Below are positions 34,201-46,958 of a stretch of DNA of 64,000 bases, piece after piece (the first letter of the stretch is position 1; each line of letters begins with the position of its first letter). The stretch is from contig NC_088326.1 of NCBI RefSeq assembly GCF_910592395.1, positions 3,415,001 through 3,479,000 on the forward strand, in the 5' to 3' direction. The DNA comes from Lineus longissimus (lineage: Eukaryota > Nemertea > Pilidiophora > Heteronemertea > Lineidae). The translations under genes were made by a program, and so were the position numbers. A model generated the notes under the pieces. It made no database searches. It was given only the letters and a program-made list of their open reading frames with translations, and was not told where the DNA came from.

Positions 34201-37200
34201 CAATTTCTTTTCAATTCTTTTCAGACCTGAAGCTCGAGAAATGGAACCACGTGGTTACAGATTGTAATCATGTCCTCCAGATGGAGGAGATGAACATAAA
34301 GGCGTACCTCCGTCGCGGATCGGCATACAAGGGACTGAAGGATTATGGGAAGGCCGCGGATGATTTCCGTGAGGTGTTGACGGTGGAATCTCACAATCCG
34401 AGGGCATTGGTAAGTCAACTTATTGATTGAAAAAACACCAATAGATTGCTCTGTTAGGCATTCGGATCAGTAAATTCAAAAATGAATTAAACTAGAGTAA
34501 ATGTACTACAGAAGGCAAGGTCCCGTCCTCATAACTGGACCAGGTGCCTTATAGCCGGGATAGACAAAACTCTTTCTTGGTAAAAAACTGTGCGTTTAAG
34601 ATGGTGTGGACGTCCTTGGTAAAAGGAGAGATTGTGATGACGTCTTAAAAGCACATATCGTAAACTCAAAAATACTTGCGTGCCTTTTATGTTTTGCATT
34701 TTTCCGCGTGCGAAGTGTTAGTGGTATGCTTGGTAAAAATCCTGATTGGAACGCTGCCAAACTTTTTTCAGAAACTATTGATTGAAACAGAAGAGTTGAA
34801 AGAGAAGCAAGAAGAAAAGGAAGAGACGGAGCAGAAGACGAAAGCCAGACGGATGGTGATCGAAGACGTCGAGGGCAGTGATGAAGAAGTGGAGGATATC
34901 GAGGCTGAATCTGCTCCAGAGGCGAGTAAAAAGGGACGGAAGATGGTAGGTGAAAAATAAGGGTGTTAGTTTCGCAGAGTTAGGAGTGGGAGGGTTAGGT
35001 GTGGGGGCTTGGGGGGGCTGGGTGATTGAAGAGGAAGAGGTGGAAGGAAATCGAGGCTGAATTTGCTCCAGACGTGAGTAAGAAGGGAAGATAAGAGTCT
35101 AAGTCAATGGGGTTTGGGACCAGGAGGGTTAGGAGCGGGGAGGGGGGGTCACCAATTGTATCTGATGAGAAGTGCTTCCACAGAAAAAGTAGCTTAGGTT
35201 GGCAGAATGTTTTAAGTTTTTTATGTTTTTCTATAGGTGATTGACGAAGTAGAGGACTCTGATTCTGAGAGTGAAGGTGTTTCGCCCCCTGGTGGTGGAG
35301 AACAGAACAAAATGGTCAACGGACATGTGGAAAGTCACGCAGAATCCACCGATATGACTGCAGCTAAGGGCAATGGCGTTGCCACGGAAACGAAAGAAAG
35401 TTGTGAATCGAATGATGTTACGAAAGAAAATAGTGAGACTAAAGATGTGCCGAAAAGGACTAATCCATTCGATAAGGAATCTAGTGAAAACAAAGACTGG
35501 GCTTTGCCAAATACAGCAACAGGTGCTAGTACTAGTGATGCATCGGAGGTGGCGCCACCTACAGTTGAGGAGGGACATCTCGAACCCAAGGAGGCGCAAG
35601 TTGTCGTGAGGCCGGAGCAACCTGTGGTCGCCGGGCCGAAGATCATCGAACCGGTCGATTTGCCGGCTGACGTGTTGGCTTTGAAGACGGAAGGGAACGA
35701 TTTGTTTAGAGCTGGGCAGTACGGTGAAGCGATTACAAAATATTCCAAGGCTCACCACAAGTTACACAAAGGTAAGGGTTTAAAACAAGCTGAGGTTTGA
35801 CTCTTTAGGGCAGTTGTTTCCAAGTACGAGCGCCAGAAATAATCTATCATCAGGGGCATAGCAAGCTTTTTGGTCTGGGGGGGGCAAAATGAAAGTATTT
35901 GGCCAAAATCACAGTAAAAAACCATCTTTTTTGTGACTTCTGAAGGGGGATTTGCCCCCCTCCCTGCCCCTCTTCCGCTAGCTACGCCAATGTCTCTCCT
36001 ATCCAGTCTCCAACGTCCCTGGAAAATCAGCACAAAAGTCACATAACTTCTCATTCGCCATAGTTTCCGAGCAGACGCAAATAAAAACACGTTTTGTCAC
36101 TTCAGATGACCGCCAGTTCTACAACTGCTCCCTGTTGCTAAGCAACCGTGCAGCTTGTAAAAGTAAGATCGGCGATGCGAGAGGTTGCATCGAGGATTGT
36201 AACGAATCACTCAAGTTGGTCCCTCACAGTATCAAGCCGTTGTTACGCCGGGCACAGGCTTACGAAATCCTAGAAAAGTAAGTTGTTCTTATAAAATCTT
36301 AGTAATGGTTGGTGATGCACCAGCTTCCAGTCGTGTTCCCCCATCTTGTGGCCTTTCATTTCCATAAGGGTCACAGCATTCAATTTTATTAAGGTTTTTT
36401 ATGAATCTATTTGGTGAATTGACAAAGTGTGGAATTCTAACATTTCCTGGTATACATGTACACTTGAACCTCTCTATAAAGGATACCCTCGGGACTGACA
36501 AATGCTATCCTTAATAGAGAGGTGTCCTGATTAGAGAGGTCAAATTGAATGGAAACAACCAATTAGGGACCAAAACTAGTGTCCTTAATAGAGAGGTGTC
36601 TGCTAAGGGAGGTTCCACTGTATCTTCTAAACCGAATTTCAGATACAAGAAAGCCTACATTGACTACCGCCACGTCTTAGCCATCGACAGTCGCACAGAC
36701 GTCGCGCTACAGGGCTCATCAAGATGTAGCAAGACGTTATTCAATCAAGACGGCGTCGCGTGGCGTGATAAGATTCCGGAGATTCCCACGGTCAAGCCGG
36801 AAGATATATCTGTGATTGCTGGTCCAGGGGATGTCGTGAATACTCCACCGTCAACACCAGAGGGGCCACCTGAGACAACACCAGAACCCGTGGTACCGGA
36901 GAAAACAGCAGAGGAAAAGTTTTTGGAGGTAAAGAACGAGGGGGCCGCATTTGTGCAAAAGGTACGTGTTGACTTTAAACCTCATGCTTCAATGAGGCTG
37001 CAGCATTTGTACAAAAAGTACATGTTGTTTAAAGTTCATGCTTTAAATGAATGTGTTGCATTTGTACAAAAGGTGCATATTGACTTAGACTTTATGCTTA
37101 GAGTCCGTGTTGCCCTCAACAAATTTCTATGCTCTGTCTGGCAGTACTCCTTCTCCAAGGATGGATAAGCATTCTTCGCGTACCACTACGCCAGGTGCTA

Positions 37201-40200
37201 ATGGGTTTATTGGGCTAGTGACTCTGTCTTTGGCCAGAGGTAGAGTCCACGCAAGCTACTCATGTTTCTCACTTGGTGGGGACTTTTGCTTGCCCAGACA
37301 TTGACACAAGATACAAGGAACCTTGGTTTTAGTCTCATTCAAAGGCTGTTATTTCCTTTGAAAGCCATGCCGCTTCATCCAGAAATACAATCCTGGTCCT
37401 CCCTGGGATGGAACCCGGGCCTTATTGCGTGGTAGCCAGCAGTCTTAACCAATACTAGGCTATGAGGTTCAACTAGGAAGAAGCTGATCGGTGTTTCAAT
37501 CAGTCTGTTAGGTACTGACCTTTGTTATCTTTCTCTTCCAGCAAGAGTTCAAGAAAGCCATAGATGCTTACACCACCTGTATTGAACTCTTCCCAGACAG
37601 AGCGGTCAGTTACACAAACAGGGCACTGTGTTACCTCAGACTCGATAAGGTAGGAAAATATACCCTCCATGTTACTTGGTTACTGAAATAATGGCGGCTT
37701 TTATAAAGTGCTTTTCACTGACCACTGACTGTGCCAAAGCGCTTCACAACACCTTTTAAAAACTCCAGTAATAAGACGTCATTCATATTCATTTTCTAGG
37801 CTGTAGATGCACTGAATGACTGCAGTGAGGCACTCAAATTAGAACCAACTAACGTCAAGGCGTACTTCAGGAGAGCTCAAGCTAAAAAGGTAATTCACAC
37901 ACGCTCTAATCTATTCCTCTTTACTTTGGCAAGTACCTGTGCTTGTTTGGTCAATTGAGGTGACGGTGAGTCTTGACGACCCCCAGCATTACTCCCAGGA
38001 TTATCCCATGAAGGGCATCTACAGTTTACACCATATGGTTTTGGTATTTCATAAATTTTGAAAAAAGAAAACTTCCATGAAATGTTTCGTTTTACAGTAT
38101 TTGCTTCCTCTCTACAGATGCTGAAGCTCTACAAGGTCAGTATGGAGGATCTGCTGAACCTGCTGAAGATAGATAACAAGAATACGCCGGCACGGAAAGA
38201 ACTTGATATTGTGCAGAAATATTATAAAGAGGTATGTATGCCATTGCTGGTCTCGAATTTGAAAATTATCAGGGCATACATTTTTAGAGCCATTTTGGCC
38301 TTGGGTATTGTGCAGAAATATTATAAAGAGGTATGTATGCCATTGCTGGTCTCGAATTTGAAAATTATCAGGGCATACATTTTTAGAGCCATTTTGGCCT
38401 TGGGTACTGGAAAATGTAAGAGAAAATTTGAGAGGGCGCGAAGGCCATTTTGAAGGGTACTGATGGAGTGGTGGCTGTTCTTAATTCCAAGCCCTGCCAT
38501 TGCAACTACTGGGGCGAGGTGGGGGGCAAGGGCAGTATGGGGAGTATCCTGAACCTGCTCAACGCTGATAGCAAGACAGTGGCAGAGAAAGATCCTGACT
38601 TTGTGTGGAAATAGTATGAAATACCCGTAAAAAATTGTCAGTTCATAGCGTGTACTGATAGTTTGGCTGTGTAGCACACCCCTCCCCACGCACCATCCTT
38701 CCATAAAATTCTTTCGTCACATTTATTTCCTTCTTTCATCTCCAGGAGTTGTTACATCAAAGAAAGGAAATGGCGAGCAAACAAGACGAAGAGAAGAAAC
38801 AAAATGGTGATAAAAAACAAGATGGCGGAGGTAAAAAACAAAATGGCGGAAAGCAGAGGAAGAAGTTGATCATCGAAGAAGTGAATGGGTCTTCTGATGA
38901 GGAGGAGAAAACGAAAGGTGAGCAGTTTGTGTTTTGAACTGATATTGCTGTAAAAGGGAGAAGTTTTCATAGGTATCAGGGAGCTTGTGTTCAAAGGACT
39001 AAATTGAAGTCATCTGATGCAATTTTTATAGACAAACATGAATTGAGTGGTAAATTCCACAATGAGGTGTTGAGGTGTCAAAAAATTTGTAAAAATGTAA
39101 AAAATGAAATCGATGCACAGTAAGTATGATTCTCATCCATTTGTTTGTGCACTTCAGCGACCGAGAAACCAACTCAAAAACAGATGACACAGAAGAACAA
39201 GCAGGAGACGAAAACGGCGCCGCCAAGCGAGGGAAAACGGAACAAGAAAGACAGGCGGAAAGGTGGCAAGGTGGCCACTGCCCCAACGCTAAGTAAAAAG
39301 ACGCCGTACGAATTCATGCACGCGTGGAACTCCCTGAAGAAAAGTCATGACATCGAACAGTATGCGAAACTTATTGAGCAGATTAGGCCACAAGAACTAC
39401 CAAAGTGTAAGTTTGAATATAGAATTGGATAGATTTTTATTGACAAGTGGAATATTTAAAGGTTCAACTTGGACATTATGTTAGTTTTCCATGCGAAACC
39501 GGTTTCCAGCAGGGCCGCAACTTCTCCAAACAGGATTGTTGAAAAACATTGAATAAAATATGCACTAGAACCGGTATTGCACCTTACACCGGGACCTTAC
39601 ACCAGGTGTTGCCAAAGTGTTAAACCGGTGTCCAACCCGAGCTCGGTGTTGGGAGTTGGGGTAGGCCTCACACACCAACACTAAAACCTAACACTTTCTC
39701 AAACCCAAGACTTCACCTGACCCAATTGTCTGTATCCATATCCTGTTGCAATCTCTTGCCTCTCGTCACTGCCAAGGATAGGGATTAAATCTCATGTCCA
39801 TCTGTATCATGTCATACCTCATGCGTTCGTGTTTTCATTTTCAGTGATCAGCAACAAGTTGGAAAGTAACATGTTGACAGTATTAATCAAATGCGTACAA
39901 CAACATTTCTTAGAAAAAGGTATGTTTGGATTTCGCTGGAATTATTTCCAAAAAAATGGAGCCAATTGTGTTCAATGATTATTCTTTGTAAAAAACAACT
40001 GAGTCACAGGGTGCTACAAAATGACACCACCAGAAGTAGATCACGTAGCTTTTGACAATTCACAACTAATATGTCCAGTTCTCTGTTTCTGTTTGGGCAG
40101 TAGATGTTTCAATGAGTGTTGTGGCCGTAATAGGTTAGGAAGGCCCTCTCTCGCACCATGAAGCCTTGGTCCTTTCCCAGCCTGGTAGCCAGGTCAACAC

Positions 40201-40558
40201 TTCATCCATTCAAGTCGTGAAGCTCCCATCCTTGACAGGCCTAGTAGAAGCCCCAGGTTTAAGCTTGAACTTGACTGAGAGTGGTTGCAAAGCACTTTCT
40301 GACAGGCCCACATCAGAATCAAGAGATACTTCTGAAAATCATTTGAAAAACTTGAATATTTTCTTTCCAGACGCTTCCGTTTCGTATAACCTTCTATTCC
40401 ACCTCCAAAAAGTCGACCGCTTCAAACTTGTTACCATGTTCGTACCAGAGGCTGATAAGACGATGTTAAACGCCATATTCGACTCCTTGACGTCGGCAAG
40501 TGGCGTCACCTATAGTCAAAAGGATGTAGAGACACTAAAAGGAAGCTACAATGTCTGA
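31211..40558 (+). CDS. SPAG1: SPAG1-like TPR co-chaperone / dynein arm assembly factor, complete
   Basis: Cytoplasmic factor with three TPR blocks that bind HSP70/HSP90 tails; in vertebrates needed for preassembly of ciliary dynein arms. Coding exons: 31211-31223, 31633-31828, 32262-32421, 32709-32908, 33247-33415, 33932-34031, 34225-34409, 34772-34945, 35237-35771, 36106-36277, 36643-36961, 37542-37649, 37800-37889, 38118-38231, 38746-38917, 39158-39406, 39845-39919, 40371-40558. The 3,219 nt give 1,072 residues (human SPAG1: 926). The N-terminus has the family block YDIPLGHLDFKYIE and GSEGHYPDL. TPR1 is at about 245-340, TPR2 about 545-665, TPR3 about 725-840, with acidic/low-complexity linkers between. 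An RPAP3-type C-terminal domain follows TPYEFMHAW (about 950-1072). The four-residue first exon is supported by phase and its GTAAG donor but is the weakest part. Confidence 0.93.
31895..32225 (+). mobile_element. tRNA-derived SINE
   Basis: Within SPAG1 intron 2. A tRNA-like block reads GTTGGGCTCATAATCTAATC and GGTTGTAGTTTCGATACTC (B-box type), followed by the common SINE body TTTGAGTAAGGCACTTG. A better preserved relative lies inverted at 47985-48185. Confidence 0.65.
33515..33840. mobile_element. Dispersed element, family B (copy 3, inverted)
   Basis: Starts AAAGGGGACAACTTGGGCGT and contains CACCATGCGCCGCC, TGTCAGTGCTGCGAGGCAG and CGGTCTTGCTGGAAGCC, the reverse complement of the 2600-2910 copy. 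In SPAG1 intron 5. Confidence 0.65.
36459..36622. mobile_element. MITE family A, copy 5, next to SPAG1 exon 11 acceptor
   Basis: Runs from TACACTTGAACCTCTCTA to GGGAGGTTCCACTGTA. Only 20 bp separate its right end from the exon 11 start at 36643, so part of the acceptor region (TCTTCTAAACCGAATTTCAG) follows it directly. Confidence 0.88.
36944..37110. repeat. Threefold repeat of SPAG1 exon 11 end and donor
   Basis: The exon end and splice donor GCATTTGTGCAAAAG/GTACGTGTTGACTTT (junction at 36961/36962) recurs twice downstream, near 37002 (GCATTTGTACAAAAAGTACA) and near 37058 (GCATTTGTACAAAAGGTGCA), about 55-60 bp apart. The last copy keeps a weak GT. The reading frame stays open through all three. 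Confidence 0.75.
37196..37462 (-). mobile_element. tRNA-derived SINE (copy 1 of a pair)
   Basis: Minus-strand head CCTCATAGCCTAGTATTGGTTAAGAC (A-box type) and GGCCCGGGTTCCATCCC (B-box type). About 75-80% similar by eye to 61858-62137 over its length. In SPAG1 intron 11. Confidence 0.7.
38208..38407. repeat. 99-bp tandem duplication across SPAG1 exon 14 donor
   Basis: The block beginning ATTGTGCAGAAATATTATAA at 38208 is repeated almost identically at 38307. It includes the last 24 nt of exon 14 and its donor GAG/GTATGTATG, so there are two equal donors (after 38231 and 38330). Using the second adds exactly 33 in-frame codons without a stop. Confidence 0.9.
39460..39565. mobile_element. Dispersed element, family B (partial copy 4)
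   Basis: TTAAAGGTTCAACTTGGACA followed by GCGAAACCGGTTTCCAGC and GCAACTTCTCCAAACAGG; only the left third of the family is present. In SPAG1 intron 16. Confidence 0.6.
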
Positions 40559-41546
40559 GAGGACGACATTCCATTTCAACCAATCAGAGACATTCGTTTT
40601 CGTTGCTGCGAATCTGTTGGTGTCTCCGGTGATATGTTAATGTGATATATTCCGTATTCTTCTGTACAGCTGTCCCTCCAGTGCCGCACAAACAAGCAAT
40701 CTTTATCACGGCGACCTGCAATTTTAATTGCTGCAATGTGTGACAAAAGATCTCCTACCATTAATTTAAGTTTAGGTAATCATAGCTTATATGGGAGTTA
40801 TACAATATGGAAAGTATATAATCTTTTTTTCGACGCCTAGTAGCATGAAAAAGGCAGCTTCTACATTTGCATTTGGCAAAACCGACTCGCAGTTTATTTG
40901 CTTTGTCTTTAAATTAAGCCTCTTTGCAAAACGCTAATTGCTGATTTCTTTAACTTTTGTTTGTTTTAGTTTGACTAAACTATGTTTAAAACATTCAATA
41001 TAATCGATATGCTTTTGAAAAATGAATGCTGTGATGAAAGCAGTTGCATGTGCTTGTTCATGAAGCTCTCCGTTGTAATGTTCAAAATGTACTTATAATT
41101 TTGGGGTAAAGTCGTATCCTTTGTGCTAAATATGCTTGGAAGTTCCTGGGGCATTTTAATGCATGTATCAATTCGTACCTTGTACCCCTCCCCTCCCACC
41201 TCAAGGGTAGACAAGATACGATCTTAACGTTTCTTAAAGGTATGTATTTCCTCGCGTCATGAAGACACGACAGAGACTTTTTGGCATGCCATGGTACTGG
41301 GTCAGTCTTGTGATCAGATCAATAACGCATGGGCCCTCGTTGCAATTTGGCAACAGTGACAGTTAAAGGGTTAAGAATCAATATCTAATGATAAGGCATC
41401 GAATCCTTTAGGATGGAGGGGGTACTAGCTACGAATTGACAGTTGCAGAAATGCTCACTGGCTGTGACAGTATGTGCTAAAAAATCTACTTACTCTTTAA
41501 TTCACTTCATGTAAATGTGAAAGGTTTTTTTTCAGGTTTCCAGGAG

Positions 41547-41745
41547 TACAGCGGAACCTCTCTATTACGGACACCCTCAGGACCGACAAGTGCTGTCCTT
41601 ATTAGAGAAGTCAAATTGAATGGAAACAACCAATTGGGGACCGAAAGTAGTGTCCTTGATAGAGAGGTTGTCCTGAATAGAGAGCTTGTCCTTAATAGAG
41701 AAGTTGTCCGTAATAGGGAGGTGTCTAGTGGAGAGGTTCCACTAT
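41547..41745. mobile_element. MITE family A, copy 6
   Basis: Starts TACAGCGGAACCTCTCTATT and ends GAGAGGTTCCACTA. The right part has four successive GTCCTTAATAGAGAG-type motifs, so the internal unit has been amplified. Between SPAG1 and the MIC gene; no gene is seen in 40559-43313. Confidence 0.88.
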
Positions 41746-41884
41746 TTATCTAAATATCCAAGAGTACGTCATTGTCAGAATGATGCTGGTCTGAGTGTTA
41801 GTTGTAACAAATATAGATTAGTGCTTCATCAGAACTCAGGAAAGATGGTACCAGCCCTGTGCTAATATAAAATTGAATTTATTG

Positions 41885-42220
41885 TGTAGGTTGTGACTGT
41901 CAGCTATGTCACAGCAGGTTTTGGCGTTATGAGACTCCGCCATGGCGAAAATTCCTCTTCAGAGTTTTACGTACAGAATTTCATTCTTGGTGGATTTAAA
42001 CCCTTTCTACTGAAGACCTTGTCATGAAATTTTTACAGAGGAGAAATTTACCGGTACATAAACTACAAGAGTGGCGCAAGCCTTTGCTATGTCTTCATAA
42101 ATGAGACTAGTTCCTGTATGATGTGTACATTGGAGCATTGTGGTTCCCTGGTAGCATACCTGGGGACGGAAAAAAGCTAATGTTCGTGACTTAGCTGACA
42201 ATCCCCACCGAAAACTAAGG
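41885..42220. mobile_element. Dispersed element, family D, with inverted ends
   Basis: Left end GTGACTGTCAGCTATGTCA and right end GTGACTTAGCTGACAATCC are inverted relatives. The right part matches 21195-21335 in inverse orientation. Likely a MITE. Confidence 0.55.
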
Positions 42221-42419
42221 TCAACAAATGGAGTAATAAACTATAAATATCCCTGCACTGCACACTGGTAGTTCGACACACGAACCACTAAAAGCATTTA
42301 GACAGCAGGAGACAATGTGAAGTACATTTGAAGTGAAAATGTATTAAATTACTGGAATTAAAATGTGTAGTTTTGTTTTTTTACCCTCTTGAAACGTCTA
42401 ACCCAGATAGGCACTGAAT

Positions 42420-42610
42420 CTTATATGACAAGGTTGTGATTATGTCCACAGTGTGTCTTTGCTAAAATAGTGCAGTCTGAATGCAAAATTGCCAAATAAA
42501 CTAGACACTCGAACATTGACTCTTGTGTGACCAGGTTGTGACAATGTCCCCAGTATGCCTGTGCTGCAAGACGGTGTGCGTATAGTCAGTAAGAATTTGA
42601 AATGGCCAAA
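42420..42610 (-). repeat. Dispersed relative of the 99/100-bp satellite
   Basis: On the minus strand two diverged copies read GGACATTGTCACAACCTGGT and GGACATAATCACAACCTTGT, each preceded by GCACAGGCATACTG or AAAGACACACTG as in the 18.4-19.3 kb satellite. The satellite thus probably grew from a dispersed repeat. Confidence 0.65.
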
Positions 42611-43313
42611 TAATGATAGAAGTCACAACACGGTGGAGGATTCTTACTGTCCTAAGAAAGTTTCCGCGGGGCTCCCCAATATGGGTATGCACATCTGTGT
42701 CTCAGTTTTGGCCCGCAAAGGGTGATAGTTCTTTGTCAAGGTGGCAGGTCTGTGTAAGCAGTCAAAAGCCCCCATCCCATTGAAGTCCGATTATCGCCCA
42801 CTGAAGGGGCTTGGGGTATTTTTACCTGCCTGTGGGGTACATCCATGAATGATGGACACCAATATGATAAGCACCTCTTCTCCCTGACCCCCCTCCTCGG
42901 ATGTTCCCTATAACTTTTTCCCAATATCTCACTCGAATCTAATATTTACAGGGCAGAAAGACCTCATCCAGGGCATAAATCCATAAAATTTTTGACAGGT
43001 CATGACCATGATAATTTCAGGATTTGGGGGTCTGAAGTTTTTGGGGTTGTTTTTCTCTTAATTTCACGCGTCCACCACGTTTCAGGGCTCAGCGGGTTAA
43101 TAGGATCCCCAAATCTACGCCGGTGAACATATGAGGCTCAAAGTTCATCAGAATGTTCGCCAGAAACAACTTTAATTCATGATATCAGAGGAACTACATT
43201 CTGATTGCACAGATACCACCCCTACTGGACAGTGAGACCACGCATTGATTTCTTTAAGTACTACTTTCCTTTGCGATCTTCGCTGATTGGTCAATTGGTG
43301 ATGCGGAGCCATC

Positions 43314-46300
43314 ATGGCAGGGAAGAAGGTGAAAATTGTTTGCAAAATACGCTCTCTCTCTCTCTTAGATTCATTAATTGTGGCTACTTTTACTTTATTG
43401 TTAAATCAGTATATGAAGATGTCAAATATCCACCCTTGGTGCATATTTTAGCCACGAAAACTGACTAAATTCGTCTTGTCAAGTAGATTTGGAGGTGACA
43501 TAGATGGCGCCACTGCACTGACAGTGCATTGAGCGATGCCGGTGTAACAGTAACTAATGCCCCCCTGGAAAAAGTGTCCGGCCCTATTGTATTCTGCAAT
43601 ATGGTTCTATAGAGACCCTGACCGTCATTACCTCGGAGATTGAAGCGCATAATAGAATCCTTTGTTTCCCGGGCATTCTATCCTAGGAGTAGGACATTTT
43701 AAACTTCTACACCGGTGGTGATTGGTGTCGTCATCTCTGTCAGACTTGGTGTCATTGTGGTGACAATGGTCTGGACAAGTCCCATCTTCTCTCTGTTTCA
43801 GTTTCTTGGTTTGGCAGGCTCCCTTGGCTCAGTGCCAATCATCATGTACAAGGTCCATGCAGCAGAGGCAGAGAAAAAGCTTGTTAAACCAAGTGAGGTA
43901 AGAAGATCATTCAAACAATGCTTCCTGGACTATATGTGAATCAAAATGTGGACAGTATTTTGTTTTTGTCGGGTCAACAATCACAGCTGTCAGACAGTCC
44001 CTGAATGATCTCTTCATTCAATTGCGGTCATGCAGGCGCAGTGGACACCAAATTGCCACGTCAACATCATTTAGTATTTTGTTTTTGGTTCATGAAATAC
44101 ACACAAACACCCTCCAAGCTGATCGAGGGATATTCTCTCTGCTAACACAGATTTCCATTAACACCATACAGTCACAGGCGCATGAAGATATCAAAATCAA
44201 CAAATGATAGTGATCTATCAGCCCAACCCCCATAAAACCCACAGAACACCCAGACCCACGAAAGAATGTGTACTAAGTAAATACAAGAATAGCATCCCGC
44301 GAAGTTACTATTTATAGCTCACAAGGTCATTTGCATAAGATATTATTGATGACGTTTTAGTCACCTGACAGTCGGACATGGACACTTATTTCTACGCATT
44401 TGAGCTTATTTCAAAGTCAATTATCTTTGACCCTGCATTGTTTTTAGCATGAATGATACCATAGAGTCACAGAGAGAAATATTCAGAACAATTATGTAGT
44501 ATTTCCAACACTCGGACATGTGCCAGATTGAATCTAACTGCCCTAGTTCGAAAGCCTGAATCCATTACGAAACCGCATGATTGTCCGACATTGCCTGTAA
44601 TTCAGCGATGGGGAAATAGAGGGCAGCAGCTGCAGTGACGTCATCTTCGCGGAATGCTATTGATAAAAAGTAGTCTTTATTTATTCTTGGCAATGGTAAT
44701 CTTTTCAGCTTCCTCTCTATGAAAACCCTCACAAGCGAGTTGTGGAATTCGTCCTCGACGAACCCAACACCTACACGTCGACCATTTCAACCGTCAGACA
44801 GCAGACTTGCAAGGTGATGACTTCGTTAAAAGACACGTCTGACATACTGGCCGAGAAGTATGGCATAGCTAAGGCACACACTCTGGGTAAGTTGGCGAGT
44901 TTCAGAATTGGAGTTAAAAATTCTCTCCAAACGATCTTCCATAAATACATTGTAACTGAAAAATCTGTTGAAATCTGTTGAAATCTTTGTAAATTGTGTC
45001 TGGAAAAAAAATCCAAGTGCGATTTTCTTGTGAAATAGTATTCCGGTATAGTTAACACATCCATAGCTCTCAGTAATGTTCATCATTCTTATCAATTTTT
45101 TTCTTCAGATTTGGTAAATTACATCCAAGATGACCCTGGATACATTCCTCGTGCAGCCGTTATCACTGTTGCTGGTCTTGGTGGAATCATCGTTGGATAT
45201 AAACGTGCGTATGCCAGTTACCGGCACTTTGTTCCAATAGCCAGAGTTGACAATGTGGTTTGAATACTAAGGCAGGACTTATGCGCCGCTGCAACCTGGG
45301 ATAACCCCCATAATCGAGCATGTACCTGCAGGTCGCAGTGATTTAAATTGCTTGTTTTGGGGGCCCTCCGGAAGTGAATGACTTCGGTTTTTTGATCATG
45401 ACGTTTTTAGCAGTTTCCTACTTTTCTTTGTTCTGGTAGGAAGTTCGCGGAAAGTTATCAAAAATTTTGAGAAAATTGTGATCGTCGAATGACCCAAGCT
45501 TTAAAAATGCAGGGTCTTCCTACAGTCAATTAACAGTCAATTAAGGTCAGCCTTACACTGACAAACCCTAGTCTCTTTGAGCGCAATATTCTGTGTTTTG
45601 TTCATTGCAGGTGGTGTCTTGAGGAAAGCTTTTTATGCAGTATTTGGGATGACTGCTGCTGGTGCCCTCTGTTACCCAAACCAGGCACTAGACATTTCGC
45701 AACAAGCTTATACTCGAGTGAAACAGCAGGCTCAAGATTTATGGGAACAGAAGCCTAGTTCGAGTGAGTATGATATGAGCCTCGTGGCCTTGCTGTTAAC
45801 CCTGCTGGCTACCATGCATTAGAACCAGATATAACGAAGGACTGTACTTCTCAATGAACTGATGTGGCTTGAAGGAATAGTCACAGTCCTTTGAAAGAGA
45901 CGCAACATCAATGTTCCTTGTATCTGATGTCAATATTAGGGCAGGCAAGAAGGTTTGGTCCAAACTGGTGACTAACATGATCACCAGCTCTTCTATGATT
46001 GGCTAATTTAACCAAACGTCAACAAACATGTTTTCAAGAATGCACATGTCAAAACATTTCGAAGCAAGTTTGCTTGTGTTTGGAAAAACATCCACATTAC
46101 CAAACCTGTGCAGACGTTTGGTAGAAAAAACGACCAAGAAGTAAGTTTGCTGTTGACAGACAAGAGTTTGCTTCTATTGGCCTGGCTTTAGAATGCTGAT
46201 CTTCGAAAACTTTTCCATTAGAAGTCCAGAGCGACTCACTATCTTGCACATCATAGCTCTAATTCATGTCATCTTTCCGTTCCAGAGAAAAAGAAATTGG

Positions 46301-46416
46301 CCAAAACGACGCAAGTGGTCGAGACGAAAAAGGACGAAAAGCCAGTTGATAGTTCACTTGTGGACATGGGTCAGAGTAAACCTGAGGATAAGGACATGTA
46401 CTCAACGAGAAGCTAA
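43314..46416 (+). CDS. MICOS subunit MIC26/MIC27 (APOO/APOOL family), complete
   Basis: Inner mitochondrial membrane protein of the MICOS complex, which shapes cristae junctions. Coding exons: 43314-43328, 43802-43897, 44709-44886, 45109-45204, 45611-45763, 46286-46416; 669 nt, 222 residues, all phases consistent. The C-terminus DMGQSKPEDKDMYSTRS is nearly the signature of vertebrate APOOL. Other matches are EKKLVKPSELPLYE, a membrane segment AAVITVAGLGGIIVGY (exon 4) and a second, FGMTAAGALCYP (exon 5). The first exon (MAGKK) rests on an ATG with GTGAAA donor and is least certain; an upstream in-frame alternative was not found. It could be MIC26 or MIC27; I leave the symbol open. Confidence 0.88.
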
Positions 46417-46952
46417 CAAATTGTGGAACATTTCAGTAGACAGTGTGCTAGATTCCTTAAAGGGTAATGTCTGTGTATCTGAATGAGTAAAACTTAAGTC
46501 ACTCCTGTACGGATTTGTCGGCGGTGTGTGTCAAGATCCTGAAGTCTCCGCCAGTCTGATGGGGCTCCAAATGGGTGAGCCTCGCAACAGTATTTGCTTA
46601 TGGAGACCTGACACTGATGTGTTTAATGACGTTGCTTGATTTGGAAATACGTCTCAAAACTTTTGGCGGATTCGTAGTACCCACGGATTGGAACTTTGAC
46701 GTTTGTCAAGCTAAGTGCATCTTTATTTCGAGTGAGTATTTGAGCGTCTTACGGCATAATGAAGTTGCTGGTTGGACTTTCAAAGTCAATCGCATAGTAC
46801 CATGAAGTTGCATGTCTGGCATCTGCGACCGACTTGTCCTGATGTCAAAGCGGAATCCAGGTTTTTCTCTGGTTTGCCACGAACTTGGAGTGCCTGGATA
46901 CAAGAAGTATGTACAGGGTGTAAAAATATGTGCTTGGTAGTTTTAGAGTTGA

Positions 46953-46958
46953 AATAAA
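46953..46958 (+). terminator. Candidate polyadenylation signal of MIC gene
   Basis: AATAAA 537 bp after the stop codon, in a stretch free of other features. Inferred from motif and spacing. Confidence 0.5.

Noticed and set aside
35231-35758. 175-codon minus-strand open frame
   Set aside because: It is antisense to SPAG1 exon 9, which has family similarity, correct splice sites and phase.
40166-40370. N-terminal extension of the last SPAG1 exon
   Set aside because: The exon starts at 40371 after TTTCCAG with the required phase; the upstream open frame is intronic.
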